A stretch of 64,000 nucleotides of DNA from Dolichospermum planctonicum (GCF_005402965.1 NZ_BJCF01000006.1:1-64000), one strand, 5' to 3'; shown: positions 33,559-43,224, counted from the stretch's first letter. The notes: a model not told the origin generated them from the sequence alone. Translations and numbers: made by a program.

Positions 33559-34533
33559 TTAATTAATCATCAGTCCTTTACTTGCTAACCATTCACTATT
33601 AAATATGCGTGATTGATAGCGAGAACCACTATCACACAAGATAGTAACAATAGTATGTCCAGGTCCTAATTGTTTGGCTAAAGCCACAGCCGCAGCCACA
33701 TTAATCCCTGTTGAACCACCCATTAATAAACCATCTTTTTTTAATAGTTGATAAACGACACGCAAGGCCTCTAAATCATCAATTTGGATAGCATCATCAA
33801 TAGGCGCGCCTTCCATATTAGCTGTAATTCTGCTATTACCAATACCTTCAGTAATGGAATTACCTTCTATTTTGATTTCCCCGGTTTTGATATAACTGTA
33901 TAGTCCACTACCCAAAGGGTCAGCAACCACACATTTAACGCCGGGATTTTGCTCTTTTAAGTACATAGCCACACCTGCATAAGTACCACCCGTACCAGTC
34001 GCCGCTACCCAGCCGTCTATTTTACCATCTGTCTGTTGCCAAATCTCTCTACCTGTGGTTTGATAATGGGCAAGACGATTAGCTAAATTGTCAAACTGAT
34101 TAGCCCATAAGGCGTTTTCCATTTCTGCTGCAATTCTCCCAGATAGTTTGACGTAATTATGAGGATCTTTGTAAGGTACAGCAGGAACAGGACGAACTTC
34201 CGCACCCAAGGTAGTTAAAGCATCTATTTTTTCTTGAGATTGGGTGTTGGGAATAATAATCAAACATTTGTAACCCTTGACATTGCAGATATGCGCCAGT
34301 CCAATTCCCGTATTTCCCGCAGTCCCTTCGACTACTGTACCACCAGGTTTGAGCAGTCCTTTTTTTTCCGCATCTTCGATGATGTAAAGCGCAGCCCGAT
34401 CTTTTACAGAACCACCAGGGTTTAGAAATTCCGCTTTGGCTAAGATATCACAACCTGTTTCTTCACTAAAACTGTTTAAGCGAATTAGTGGTGTGTTCCC
34501 AATTGTACCGACAAATCCATTTTTGGTATCCAT
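33559..34533 (-). CDS. cysK: Cysteine synthase A (O-acetylserine thiol-lyase)
   Basis: 324 residues, fold-type II PLP enzyme. The PLP lysine is Lys44 in [13 protein letters not shown]; the substrate loop is [12 protein letters not shown], and the PLP phosphate loop is [27 protein letters not shown] lies near the C-terminus. The enzyme makes cysteine from O-acetylserine and sulfide. The [15 protein letters not shown] ending is typical of a CysK/CBS-like subgroup common in cyanobacteria. The Crp-type regulator upstream on the same strand could control it (inference from position). Confidence 0.93.
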   Translation of the reverse strand: MDTKNGFVGTIGNTPLIRLNSFSEETGCDILAKAEFLNPGGSVKDRAALYIIEDAEKKGLLKPGGTVVEGTAGNTGIGLAHICNVKGYKCLIIIPNTQSQEKIDALTTLGAEVRPVPAVPYKDPHNYVKLSGRIAAEMENALWANQFDNLANRLAHYQTTGREIWQQTDGKIDGWVAATGTGGTYAGVAMYLKEQNPGVKCVVADPLGSGLYSYIKTGEIKIEGNSITEGIGNSRITANMEGAPIDDAIQIDDLEALRVVYQLLKKDGLLMGGSTGINVAAAVALAKQLGPGHTIVTILCDSGSRYQSRIFNSEWLASKGLMIN

Positions 34534-34786
34534 ATTGAATTTACTTGATTTCTTCCCAATTAAATTTTGACATTGATTGAGTGAGAGTTGGGGAAATAGA
34601 GTTTTTGATTTTATATAGGACTTCAGCAGGTGTCACAAAAAACTATATTTTTATATTTTTTTGTCTGTAGTCCGGGCTTTAACCCTGAGCATATTCCCCA
34701 AGTTACCCGCAAACACTTAGGAGATCATCCTATTTGTGTAAGTCCTTTCATACTGCAATCTCTAGTATTTGGGTAGATTCATCATT
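34534..34786. other. Spacer between the Crp-type gene and cysK
   Basis: 253 bp, AT-rich, including TTTTTATATTTTTTTG and a short GC-richer piece (AGTCCGGGCTTTAACCCTGA). That piece resembles a sequence on the other side of cysK near 33340, suggesting a dispersed repeat. No gene and no certain regulatory site. Confidence 0.35.
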
Positions 34787-35374
34787 TTATATTTCATAAT
34801 ACCAAATATCTTCTTGTTTCACTATAATCCGGTGCTGAGAAAGTCTATTAATTAGTCCTTCCTGTTCTAATTGTCCTAATATACGAGTGATGGTTACACG
34901 AGTGGAATTGATCAGTATTGCTAAGTCTTCATGAGTTAAAGGCATATCAATTAATCTTCCTGCTTGTACTTCTGAACCAAATTTTTTTGATAACCATGCT
35001 AATAATCGTATCAACATGGTTTCTACTTTTTTGTGACTGCGAATTACCATTAATTCTTCCGCTTTTTGAATGTGATTAAGCAAAGTATTTGTCAGTTGCG
35101 TCCAATCCTCTACAGGTATAATAATCGCTTCTACCTTGCTTAAACACTCTATCTGATAAGGTTTCATTGTTGATAGCATTTCCCCAACTAGATCCCCCGG
35201 CCCCCATAATCCTAAAGCTACTGTCGTTCCATCTTCTAAATAAGTATAAGTTATGACAAATCCTGCTTCTATTTGCCATAAAGCATTCTTTTTACTCGGC
35301 AATAAAGATCGCCTGGTAAAATGTTGTTGGCTATTGTGAGTAGCTGTTTGCGCTAGACTTGTGTATAATGACAT
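34787..35374 (-). CDS. Crp/Fnr-family transcriptional regulator
   Basis: 195 residues. An N-terminal cupin-like sensor domain (about 15-100; EDGTTVALGLWGPGDLVGEM is the roll segment) is joined by a long dimerisation helix to a winged helix-turn-helix with DMPLTHEDLAILINSTRVTI (recognition STRVTITRILGQLEQEGLI). The cyclic-nucleotide pocket is not conserved, so the effector is unlikely to be cAMP. CysR, a Crp-family sulfur regulator of cyanobacteria, is a possible relative given cysK downstream, but this is only inference. The start is near a TATAT-rich promoter region at 35380-35430. Confidence 0.88.
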   Translation of the reverse strand: MSLYTSLAQTATHNSQQHFTRRSLLPSKKNALWQIEAGFVITYTYLEDGTTVALGLWGPGDLVGEMLSTMKPYQIECLSKVEAIIIPVEDWTQLTNTLLNHIQKAEELMVIRSHKKVETMLIRLLAWLSKKFGSEVQAGRLIDMPLTHEDLAILINSTRVTITRILGQLEQEGLINRLSQHRIIVKQEDIWYYEI

Positions 35375-35481
35375 CAGTATCTATATTACTTTTCTCCGAT
35401 ACAGTAACCGTATTATAGATAGATATGGTAATAAAAAGCTATTGTCTAGAAATTTCTATAATTTCTATTTAATTGTTCCAT

Positions 35482-37353
35482 TTAATTGTGCCGGTTTCTC
35501 ACCCGTGCAGGACTACCTGTAGGAATTGCAGCAATTAATTTTTGCGTGTATTCTTCTTTTGGTTCAAGATAAATACTTTCAGATGTACCTGATTCTACAA
35601 TTTTCCCTTGATTCATGACTAAAATGCGATCGCTCAAAAATTTCACTACACTTAAATCATGGGAAATAAAGATATAAGTGAGTTGAAAATCTTCTTGTAA
35701 TTCTTTCAATAAGTTTAAAACCTGCGCTTGTACAGAAACGTCTAAAGCTGAAACTGACTCATCACAAATAATAAACTTAGGATTCAAAGCTAAAGCGCGG
35801 GCAATACAAACCCGTTGACGTTGACCACCGGAAAATTGATGAGGATATTTTTTCATATCATCCGCACTTAAACCCACCCTTACCAAAAGTTCCACTACCC
35901 TAGCTTGTTGCTGTTGTTTTGACTTACCCACACCATGAATTAACAGAGGTTCTATAATCGCTTCCCCAATTTTTATCCGGGGGTTGAGGGAACTAAAAGG
36001 ATTTTGGAAAATAATTTGCATTTCCCGTCGTAAGTGCTGCAAAGTTTTCCCAGTTGAATGGGTAATATCTTGTCCATCAAATAATATTTTACCGCTCATG
36101 GGTTCGATTAGTCGCAGCAAGGTTCTACCCAAGGTAGTTTTACCACAACCCGATTCTCCCACCAATCCCAAGGTTTCTCCGGGAAAAACATCAAAGGAAA
36201 CCCCATTTACAGCCTTATGGTAGCGTTTTGTTTCTCCAAATACTCCCCGCACAGGGAAACCTACCTCTAAGTTCCGCACTGTTAATAGCGGTTGTTTGGC
36301 GCTAATATTTGCCAGTCTTTCCTGAAATTCTTTCTTGGTAATTTCCGCTGGTTTAACTGGTTCTTTAGCCTTAATTATGACTTCTCCCAACTCATTTTTG
36401 ACTACACTCATGTAGTCAGAAACAGTTAGGAGTTTGCGGGGACGATGGTTAAGGCTGGGACGACAAGCTACAAGTCCCTTAGTATAAGGATGTTGGGGGT
36501 GATTAAAAATTTGTGCGGCTGCTCCATATTCGACTATTTTACCTTGATACATTACCGCTACTTGGTCAGTAATTTCCGAAATTAATCCCAAGTCATGACT
36601 AATAAAAATCATAGCCATATTGCGACTTTTTTGTAATTCAGACAACAATTCTAAAATTGTTGCTTGTACAGTCACATCTAAAGCTGTAGTTGGTTCATCC
36701 GCAACTAACACAGAAGGATTACAAGAAATTGCCATAGCAATCATAACCCGTTGTAACTGCCCCCCTGACAATTGATGAGGGTAGCGATCTAGCATTGCTT
36801 CTTTATGCTGCTTTATTAATTGTGCTAATTTAAAACTGTCCAGTGCAGATAAATCATAATTAAGATACTGTTGTTGAATTTGCTCATCACTAGGTAAGAG
36901 TTTAACCTCTTGTAAACCAGCGATCGCAATTGCTTTGGCTTGAATTGCATTCACATTTTGATGACGCATAATTGCCTCTTGCAATTGAAACCCAATAGTA
37001 TAAACTGGATTTAAAGAACTCATTGGTTCTTGAAAAATCATAGCAATATCACCACCTCGATAAAGCTGCATTTCTTGAGGTGGTAAAGCTAATAAATCCA
37101 GCGGTTGGCCATTGGTTGGAGAAAACCAAATTTCCCCCCCACTAGCTTTACCCGGATATGACAACAAACCCATAATTGCTAAAGCTGTCACTGACTTTCC
37201 ACTTCCCGACTCTCCCACTATACCTAGAGTCTCACCCTGATGTAACCGAAAGCTAATACCATCTACGGCTTTAACCTTCCTGCTATCACTAATAAATTCA
37301 ACTTGTAGATTACGAACCTCTAGCACTATTTCTTTCATATTATCAATTACCAA
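35482..37353 (-). CDS. ABC transporter with two fused ATPase domains, oligopeptide/dipeptide type
   Basis: 623 residues, equivalent to DppD plus DppF (YejF arrangement) in one chain. The first ATPase has Walker A GESGSGKS, signature LSGGQLQR and VADEPTTALD. The second has GESGCGKT, FSGGQRQR and CDESVSALD. Each domain ends with the oligopeptide-type extension (HPQHPYTKGL; EPKEEYTQKL). It powers uptake of peptides, or possibly nickel or opine-like solutes, with permeases and a binding protein that are not in this window. The start is either 37353 or the Met at 37338. Five bp separate it from the TPR gene upstream, so co-transcription is likely. Confidence 0.93.
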   Translation of the reverse strand: MVIDNMKEIVLEVRNLQVEFISDSRKVKAVDGISFRLHQGETLGIVGESGSGKSVTALAIMGLLSYPGKASGGEIWFSPTNGQPLDLLALPPQEMQLYRGGDIAMIFQEPMSSLNPVYTIGFQLQEAIMRHQNVNAIQAKAIAIAGLQEVKLLPSDEQIQQQYLNYDLSALDSFKLAQLIKQHKEAMLDRYPHQLSGGQLQRVMIAMAISCNPSVLVADEPTTALDVTVQATILELLSELQKSRNMAMIFISHDLGLISEITDQVAVMYQGKIVEYGAAAQIFNHPQHPYTKGLVACRPSLNHRPRKLLTVSDYMSVVKNELGEVIIKAKEPVKPAEITKKEFQERLANISAKQPLLTVRNLEVGFPVRGVFGETKRYHKAVNGVSFDVFPGETLGLVGESGCGKTTLGRTLLRLIEPMSGKILFDGQDITHSTGKTLQHLRREMQIIFQNPFSSLNPRIKIGEAIIEPLLIHGVGKSKQQQQARVVELLVRVGLSADDMKKYPHQFSGGQRQRVCIARALALNPKFIICDESVSALDVSVQAQVLNLLKELQEDFQLTYIFISHDLSVVKFLSDRILVMNQGKIVESGTSESIYLEPKEEYTQKLIAAIPTGSPARVRNRHN

Positions 37354-37358
37354 AAAAT

Positions 37359-39539
37359 TTACAATTTACCTAAAATATCAGCTAATAAATATCCCGGAAG
37401 TTTAGACAAAGCTAAATTTTGTCCTTGAATGCCTAACTCATTATGGAAAGTCCGAATTATTTTAATAATGTGGTTGATGGTTATTTGATAATTTTCTGTT
37501 TGTTTACTAAATCCATTTAGGGCTTGTAAATGATTTTCTAAAGCAACTTCTAAATGTCGAGAAAGCATTTTTTTATCTCCATTAAAACCCACATTGGTAA
37601 CTAAATAATAATTAGCTATTCCCAAAGTATTATGTGTCAACCACAAATCAAAACTTAAATTTATATTAGTTAATGAGTGAGCAGTATTCACAGCTTCTTC
37701 ATAAGAATTAATACATAACTTAATAAATTTTTGTTGATCTTCCTTTGTTGTTGTCCGCTGATTTGCTAGATGCCAGTAAGCGATACCGAGATTATTTTGA
37801 GTAGCAGCATAAGCATGGGGTGAATTTGTTGATGTTCGATATTTTAGCACTTCAGTGTAAATCTGAATCGCTAATTGGAGATTTTCCGTTGGTTGTTCAT
37901 ATTGAGAAAGATTCCAATAAGCCGTACCAATGTTATTTTGAATCATCCCATATTTTAGGGGTTCATCTGTCGGTTGATAGTGAACAACGGCTAATTTATA
38001 AGCAGCGATCGCTTTTTTAATATGTTCTACAGGCCGATTATACTGCCCTAAATGCCAGTAAGCTGTACCTAAGTTATTCTGACAAGCAGCATATTTTAAA
38101 GGTTCTATTTCCTCCTGTCGGTAACGAAGTGCTTCATGGTAAGCCATAACCGCCAAATTCCAGTTTTCCACTGGTTCAGAAAACCTGGCCAAATCACCAT
38201 AAGCCGCTCCCAAGTTATTTTGGATACGAGCATAAGTTTCTGGTTGAGTATCACCCGTAATTAGCTTCAGTGCTAATTTATAAAAATCTATACCTTGCTG
38301 AATATAAATTTTCGCTTCTTCTGAATTATCACGGATGCGGTGCAACATCCAATAAAGTGTCCCCAAATCATTCAAAATATCTGGAATTTGTGGAGAACTT
38401 TCATCATAGGTAACCGCTTCCTGATAAGCGAGAATTGCTATCATTAAGTTTTGGAGAGTTGCTTGTCCTTGCTCAATGCGCGAGCGATATAAATTACCCA
38501 AACTTTGATAAGCAATAGCGAAGCACTCACCAGGAATTGCTAACTCATTTCCCCTGGCATTTTCAATGTGTAATTGCTCAATTTCCCATAATATTTGTTG
38601 TGTTTGTCCGCTATCATCAGTATTTAGTGTTTCTTTGATTAATCCATGTAATTCCTGATTAATATGAGATAAAGAAGCAAAACTTTGCTCAGTGGTTATT
38701 TCAGAAGCTTGAGCAGGAGATTTTTCAGGTATTTGTGTTAGTAAATTTTCGTTTTTAGTTGCAGATAAATCTGGTTGATTTGTTTGTCTGATGTCTTTAT
38801 AAATTTCCTCTTCATCAACAAATAAATCCTGCAAATTTTCCCCATCTAAACGGACAGAATCTGCGAAATCCTCTGCATAAACTCTATTATCTACAGTTGG
38901 TGTCGGTTCTCCGGCAAATATAAATACACCAGTTCGACAATGCCAAAATTTGGGTGCTGATTGCTGAATTGCCGATAACCAAGGACGAGAAACCCAAAAT
39001 AACAAACTGGATTCTAAAAAACTACTCGATTCCTGACCCGATAGATATGCTTCACTTAGTCTGAGATAATTCAAGAATAACCGTTGTACTGCTACTGGTT
39101 CTTTAGTCAGCATTTCTACCCCCACAATCTGAAATCCTGGGGTTGGTAAAGGACGGCCAGAATTATTTTTTGAACCTCCCACAATGGGGGGTGGATAATT
39201 AACTAACCATTGATTTATTTGCGCTATGGGATTGGGATCACTGACATTTAATCGCCAAGTGACTAATCTTGGATAAGCTTGAGTGCTAAACTCTTCTCTA
39301 TTCTCTTGCTGATAGAGGATATTTCCCACTGGATAAGCTAAGAGTGAGTGTAAACGCGCTGCTATGCGATTTCTTAACTTTAAATCGTCACATATAGCAA
39401 ATAGAATTTGTCTACGCAAACCCAGGCTCAGGGACAGCTTTAGGCGTTGATAGACTTGCTGATTCTTAATATTTTTTGTGTGTAGAGTTTCATTCACGCT
39501 TCTATGTATTTGGCTTTGAGCCCTTTTTTCTGTATACAT
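37359..39539 (-). CDS. Tetratricopeptide-repeat protein with novel N-terminal domain
   Basis: 726 residues. The C-terminal half (about 340-640) is a series of TPR-like units of roughly 51 residues with the recurrent core QNNLGTAYWHLGQY. They are long units of the type found in Ser/Thr kinase- and CHAT-linked cyanobacterial proteins. The N-terminal 240 residues (RRQILFAICDDLKLRNRIAA, RLVTWRLNVSDPNP, RPWLSAIQQSAPKFWHCRTG, GVFIFAGEP) form a separate domain I cannot name; its strand pattern suggests a degenerate nucleotide-binding fold. A Glu/Asp-rich linker (240-330) joins them. No signal or membrane segment. The true start may be a later Met. Just upstream of the ABC gene. Confidence 0.75.
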   Translation of the reverse strand: MYTEKRAQSQIHRSVNETLHTKNIKNQQVYQRLKLSLSLGLRRQILFAICDDLKLRNRIAARLHSLLAYPVGNILYQQENREEFSTQAYPRLVTWRLNVSDPNPIAQINQWLVNYPPPIVGGSKNNSGRPLPTPGFQIVGVEMLTKEPVAVQRLFLNYLRLSEAYLSGQESSSFLESSLLFWVSRPWLSAIQQSAPKFWHCRTGVFIFAGEPTPTVDNRVYAEDFADSVRLDGENLQDLFVDEEEIYKDIRQTNQPDLSATKNENLLTQIPEKSPAQASEITTEQSFASLSHINQELHGLIKETLNTDDSGQTQQILWEIEQLHIENARGNELAIPGECFAIAYQSLGNLYRSRIEQGQATLQNLMIAILAYQEAVTYDESSPQIPDILNDLGTLYWMLHRIRDNSEEAKIYIQQGIDFYKLALKLITGDTQPETYARIQNNLGAAYGDLARFSEPVENWNLAVMAYHEALRYRQEEIEPLKYAACQNNLGTAYWHLGQYNRPVEHIKKAIAAYKLAVVHYQPTDEPLKYGMIQNNIGTAYWNLSQYEQPTENLQLAIQIYTEVLKYRTSTNSPHAYAATQNNLGIAYWHLANQRTTTKEDQQKFIKLCINSYEEAVNTAHSLTNINLSFDLWLTHNTLGIANYYLVTNVGFNGDKKMLSRHLEVALENHLQALNGFSKQTENYQITINHIIKIIRTFHNELGIQGQNLALSKLPGYLLADILGKL

Positions 39540-40019
39540 CCTGACTGAATAAATTCATTGAATATTAATGTCACATCTGACGATGTTGATTTTCACCAAG
39601 GACAGCAAGTATCTTCTTGCGGGTAATGTTAGCTAATGCCTCCGGCACGCTACCGGGAATGTCAATGTTTAAGATCCGTAAATATGCAAAGGATACCGAT
39701 TTAACCCTAACAAGCCTGTCTAATCGTCTGGTTCTAGAGTAGAGGACTAGCTTTTTATCCTACTCCCTCTTAGGTCTTTAACTCTCGCCTTAAACCTAGT
39801 CAGTCAATCAGATGTGGGCGATTTTCCCCGTCTTTAGGTCTAGGGTTTCTAACTGAGATGTTTTCTCTTTCAGGATTAATTAAGGTTTTCCGGCTAGATC
39901 GAAGTTAAAAAAATATAATTATATATACTACCATTTTCCCATCCTAACAAAAAATCAGGCCCTTTGTGAAAGCAAGAACCTGAGATCAAGAAAAGTTAAA
40001 ATTTATAAAAGTTCTACAA
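39540..40019. other. Long leader/spacer of higher GC, possible structured RNA
   Basis: 480 bp between psb34 and the TPR gene, both leftward. Unlike other spacers here, 39630-39900 is not AT-rich. It contains a dispersed palindromic unit (GCTAATGCCTCCGGCACGCTACC, positions 39634-39656) and several stems, for example GAGTA(GA)GGA/TCCTACTC at about 39738-39768. I could not match it to tmRNA, RNase P, SRP or a riboswitch class. No reading frame longer than about 27 codons has a plausible start. Confidence 0.4.
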
Positions 40020-40199
40020 TCAACCGACATTGGAAACAGTAAAGGCCACAAAAACTACTCCCCCAACTAAAAGCGCCGCCGCAATTCCTAAGATAATATA
40101 ATTACGCTTTTGAGCGTTCGTTGGCGGTTCCGCTTGATAAACCTTGGGTTCTTTGGGGAAGTTATTCAGACGGCCGCCTTCTTCCGTTGTGTAGGGCAT
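40020..40199 (-). CDS. psb34: Photosystem II assembly protein Psb34 (ssl1498 family)
   Basis: 59 residues, start ATG at 40199, stop TGA at 40020-40022. The N-terminus MPYTTEEGGRLNNFPKEPKV and the phrase AEPPTNAQKRNYIILG match the cyanobacterial Psb34 (ssl1498) family. One membrane helix follows (YIILGIAAALLVGGVVFVAF, 34-53). Psb34 binds CP47-containing assembly intermediates of photosystem II in the thylakoid membrane, competing with high-light-inducible proteins. It is too short to be picked up by ordinary ORF-length filters. A ribosome-binding site AAGGAAT is present upstream. It is monocistronic, 188 bp beyond the deoxyhypusine synthase-like gene on the same strand. Confidence 0.9.
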   Translation of the reverse strand: MPYTTEEGGRLNNFPKEPKVYQAEPPTNAQKRNYIILGIAAALLVGGVVFVAFTVSNVG

Positions 40200-40387
40200 A
40201 AAGTTATTCCTTGTTATCTTCTTTTACTTAATGTTACACAAATTTGACATTACTCTCATAAAAGTAGATAAATAGTTACATGATTTAAAATTTCTGACAT
40301 CTGGAGGTAAAAGGACAATTCATAAATTTCCCCCGCCGGGTTTTTATGTGCCGGACATTTAATTTTCCCCAGATGTCTAGTAAAACT

Positions 40388-41536
40388 TTAACCTTTAATT
40401 AGTGTACCGCAGGGATAAGTAGCCGTTTTTTCCTGACTAATCTCACTCACAGGCTGATCCTTAGCCGCTAAATAATCTTTTTGCAATGTATCTAATAAAG
40501 TTTGACGTTGATCATACAACCGCTTCAGGGGACGAGGTAGACATTGATTTAAGACATAAGCTGTCACTAAAGGTAGAGCAATTGTACTATCAGTATAACA
40601 AACAACGGCACTAGGTAACTCATCGGGGTCAATTTTACCCCAACTCACAGCTTCAGCGGGAGTCGCCCCAGACAAACCACCAGTATCAGGACGTGCATCA
40701 GTAAACTGAACAAAGAAATCATGTCCCCGTTCTTCCAAACCTAACACCTCGTGTATTTGCGGTTGTGTTTGTAATAAAAAGTTTTTAGGACTACCACCAC
40801 CAATAATTACCGCCGCACTTGTACCATCATTTTCTCGCGCTCCATAAACAATTGCTGCGGTTTCATTGACATCAATAGCCGGATCTATTACTAGCTTTGA
40901 ACCTTCTAAAGCCAAAGCGGCCACATTCATACCGATAGAACTATCACCGGGAGAAGACGTATAAATAGGTACACTATACTCATAAGCCGTCGCCAATAAA
41001 CAGGAATTTTTCACCCCCAATTGCTGTTCTATTTCCCACACGCACTTACCCAGTAAATAATGAAATTCCGCCGTTCCCATCCGCTTTTGGAAAGGTTCGG
41101 CTTGGAGAACTTTACGGATAAAAGCGTCAGTTTCTAGCAGTACATCGTAACCAAAAATTATATCATAAATTCTGATTGTCCCTTCTTCCCGCAATTTGAC
41201 ATCATCTAAAAAAGGACTACCAGCAAATAGTTCAAAACCCAAACCATAATGCATATCATGATAAAGATTCGCACCCGTGCAAATCATCCAGTCAATAAAA
41301 CCATTGCGAATTAAGGGCGCAAGAGCAGAAACCCCAAAACCTGCCGGTGTCATAGCCCCAGACAGGCTAACTCCTACGGTGACACCCTCTTGAAACACTT
41401 CCTTAGTCAGCAGTTGACAGGCTTCCCGCAACCGGGCTGAGTTGTAGGCGGTAAAATAAGTATCAATCAAGTCAACCACGCTAACATTGTTAGATATGGG
41501 AGTAGGTGCAATTTTCTTACCTTGTTTTTGTGACAT
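40388..41536 (-). CDS. Deoxyhypusine synthase-like protein (probable homospermidine/spermidine-type enzyme)
   Basis: 382 residues from the Met at 41536 ([14 protein letters not shown]), the usual start of cyanobacterial members. The frame is open upstream to 41638, but that extension looks untranslated. Conserved blocks are [80 protein letters not shown] and [20 protein letters not shown]. In eukaryotes the enzyme modifies eIF5A. Bacteria lack that substrate, and bacterial relatives are NAD-dependent polyamine aminobutyltransferases such as homospermidine synthase, so polyamine metabolism is the likelier role. It is transcribed alone. Confidence 0.9.
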   Translation of the reverse strand: MSQKQGKKIAPTPISNNVSVVDLIDTYFTAYNSARLREACQLLTKEVFQEGVTVGVSLSGAMTPAGFGVSALAPLIRNGFIDWMICTGANLYHDMHYGLGFELFAGSPFLDDVKLREEGTIRIYDIIFGYDVLLETDAFIRKVLQAEPFQKRMGTAEFHYLLGKCVWEIEQQLGVKNSCLLATAYEYSVPIYTSSPGDSSIGMNVAALALEGSKLVIDPAIDVNETAAIVYGARENDGTSAAVIIGGGSPKNFLLQTQPQIHEVLGLEERGHDFFVQFTDARPDTGGLSGATPAEAVSWGKIDPDELPSAVVCYTDSTIALPLVTAYVLNQCLPRPLKRLYDQRQTLLDTLQKDYLAAKDQPVSEISQEKTATYPCGTLIKG

Positions 41537-41710
41537 TTTTGGGAAATCCTGAATACTAAATATGCCGAATATAATGTTATCGTATTTAAATGTACGGAAT
41601 TTGCTAAAATATTTTGTAGCGATATGAGTTAGGGACAATCCTTAATGGCATACTCAAGGATTTATGCAGTTTTGTATTTCTATTATTTGCTATGATTAAA
41701 GACAACTAAC

Positions 41711-42088
41711 TTGTTATTAATTATGGCACAAGCTTTAGTGAGTCTCTCTGAGGAAATTCCGTCCCAACCCGCACCATTGGAATTTACCACTGATGGTGTG
41801 ATTGTGATTAGGATAGGTAAAACTCGCGTAACACTCGATACGGTAATTGCTGTTTTTAAACAAGGAACAACAGCAGAAGAAATTGCTTATCGTTATCCAT
41901 CCCTTAAACTTGCTGATATTTATGCTACCATTGCCTTCTATCTCAATCATCAACAAGAAGTGGAAGTCTATTTACAACAAAGACAGCAACAAGCACAGGA
42001 AATTCGTAAAATAAATGAGGCCAGATTTGACCCCCAAGGGTTGCGTGATAGATTGCTGACGCGGAAAGCAGAACAAGAAGTATGTTGA
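41711..42088 (+). CDS. DUF433 family protein (antitoxin-like)
   Basis: 125 residues. The DUF433 helix-turn-helix is seen in KTRVTLDTVIAVFKQGTTAE, then EIAYRYPSLKLADIYATIAF, followed by a long helix (QEVEVYLQQRQQQAQEIRKI). In cyanobacteria DUF433 genes usually precede a DUF5615 PIN-like toxin gene. Here the following gene overlaps by 7 bp but is not an intact toxin. An ATG at 41723 or so would serve equally; MAQALVSL is the likely real start. The N-terminal extension MLLI is probably not used. Confidence 0.85.
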   Translation: MLLIMAQALVSLSEEIPSQPAPLEFTTDGVIVIRIGKTRVTLDTVIAVFKQGTTAEEIAYRYPSLKLADIYATIAFYLNHQQEVEVYLQQRQQQAQEIRKINEARFDPQGLRDRLLTRKAEQEVC

Positions 42089-42438
42089 AACTGCTTGCTG
42101 ATGAGAATTTTGATAATACTATTGTGAGCGGATTGTTGCGACGTAACCCAAATATTGATATTTCTACTTTAATTGTTAGCACACCAGATACTTGTGGTGG
42201 TTGTCCGCGAATTGCTGATACTCGCATTACTGTTCAGTATATTGTCAATGAAATTAAATCTGGTATGACCCCAGAAGAAATTATTGAAGATAAGCCTTAT
42301 TTGACAATTGCAGGTATTTACACGGCGTTGGCTTATTATTATGCTAATAAGGAATCACTAAATATTGAATTTACTCAATATCAAGAAGAATGTCAACGAC
42401 TCGAAGCAGAATATAAAACAAATTATTTCAGATCGTAG
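42082..42438 (+). CDS. Chimeric gene: DUF5615 toxin start joined to a DUF433 domain
   Basis: 118 residues. Residues 1-30 (MLKLLADENFDNTIVSGLLR, then RNPNIDI) are the start of a DUF5615 PIN-like toxin with its first catalytic Asp. From about residue 34 the sequence changes to a DUF433 domain (RIADTRITVQYIVNEIKSGM, then TPEEIIEDKPYLTIAGIYTA). A Cys-rich joint (TPDTCGGCPRIAD) lies between. The simplest explanation is a deletion that removed the rest of the toxin and the start of a second DUF433 gene and fused them in frame. The toxin is therefore absent or non-functional and the product is probably antitoxin-like. Confidence 0.75.
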   Translation: MLKLLADENFDNTIVSGLLRRNPNIDISTLIVSTPDTCGGCPRIADTRITVQYIVNEIKSGMTPEEIIEDKPYLTIAGIYTALAYYYANKESLNIEFTQYQEECQRLEAEYKTNYFRS

Positions 42439-42546
42439 CTAACAGAATTTATGTGATTTCTAGTCTATCATAACTAATGAATTTGTCAAAACACAAAAAT
42501 TATACTTCATGCTCTTAGTCTTAACAGTTATTTATCAACAGGGTTT

Positions 42547-43224
42547 ATGAAAAGCGACACACCAGAAGAATTAAATCCAGATCCAGAAATTTCCCGTTTA
42601 ATTGATGAGGTAATATCATCCTCACAAACTGATGAAAAATACCGTCAAAAAATGCAGCGACGGAAAGAAATTCAAGACCAAAGAATAGCTAAAGCCATAC
42701 CCGAAAAAGGCTTAATTATCGTCAATACTGGTCATGGAAAAGGTAAAACTACAGCGGCTTTAGGAATGGTTTTGAGATCCCTTGGTCATGGACATAAAGT
42801 AGCCATAGTTCAATTTATTAAAGGGGCGTGGGAACCAGCAGAAAAACGCGCTTTTAGCCATTGGGAAAACCAACTAGAATTTCATGCAATGGGAGAAGGC
42901 TTTACATGGGAAACTCAAGATCGTGATCGGGATTTGGATAAAGCGGCTGCTGCTTGGGAAAAATCCTTAGAATTTATCAAAAATCCCGATTTTAAATTAG
43001 TGCTTTTAGATGAAATTAATATTGCTTTGAAAATGGGTTATTTACAAGTTGAACAAGTATTAGCAGGTTTAGCTCAAAAACCACCGGAAAAGCACGTAAT
43101 TCTCACGGGAAGAGGCGCACCACCCGCATTAATTGAAAAGGCTGACTTAGTCACTGAAATGACATTAATTAAACATCCTTTTAAGGATCAAGGTGTAAAA
43201 GCACAAGCAGGAATTGAGTATTAA
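42547..43224 (+). CDS. cobO: Cob(I)yrinic acid a,c-diamide adenosyltransferase
   Basis: 225 residues, CobA/CobO type. P-loop GHGKGKTT (62-69) in GLIIVNTGHGKGKTTAALGM, then KVAIVQFIKGAWEPAE, LVLLDEINIALKMGYL and VILTGRGAPPALIEKADLVT. It transfers the adenosyl group of ATP to cob(I)yrinate in B12 synthesis or salvage. Length is normal. Convergent with the gene at 43308; no other cob gene is nearby. Confidence 0.95.
   Translation: MKSDTPEELNPDPEISRLIDEVISSSQTDEKYRQKMQRRKEIQDQRIAKAIPEKGLIIVNTGHGKGKTTAALGMVLRSLGHGHKVAIVQFIKGAWEPAEKRAFSHWENQLEFHAMGEGFTWETQDRDRDLDKAAAAWEKSLEFIKNPDFKLVLLDEINIALKMGYLQVEQVLAGLAQKPPEKHVILTGRGAPPALIEKADLVTEMTLIKHPFKDQGVKAQAGIEY

Noticed and set aside
39540-40019. tmRNA, RNase P RNA or SRP RNA
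   Set aside because: None of the conserved sequence blocks of these RNAs as I know them is present on either strand.
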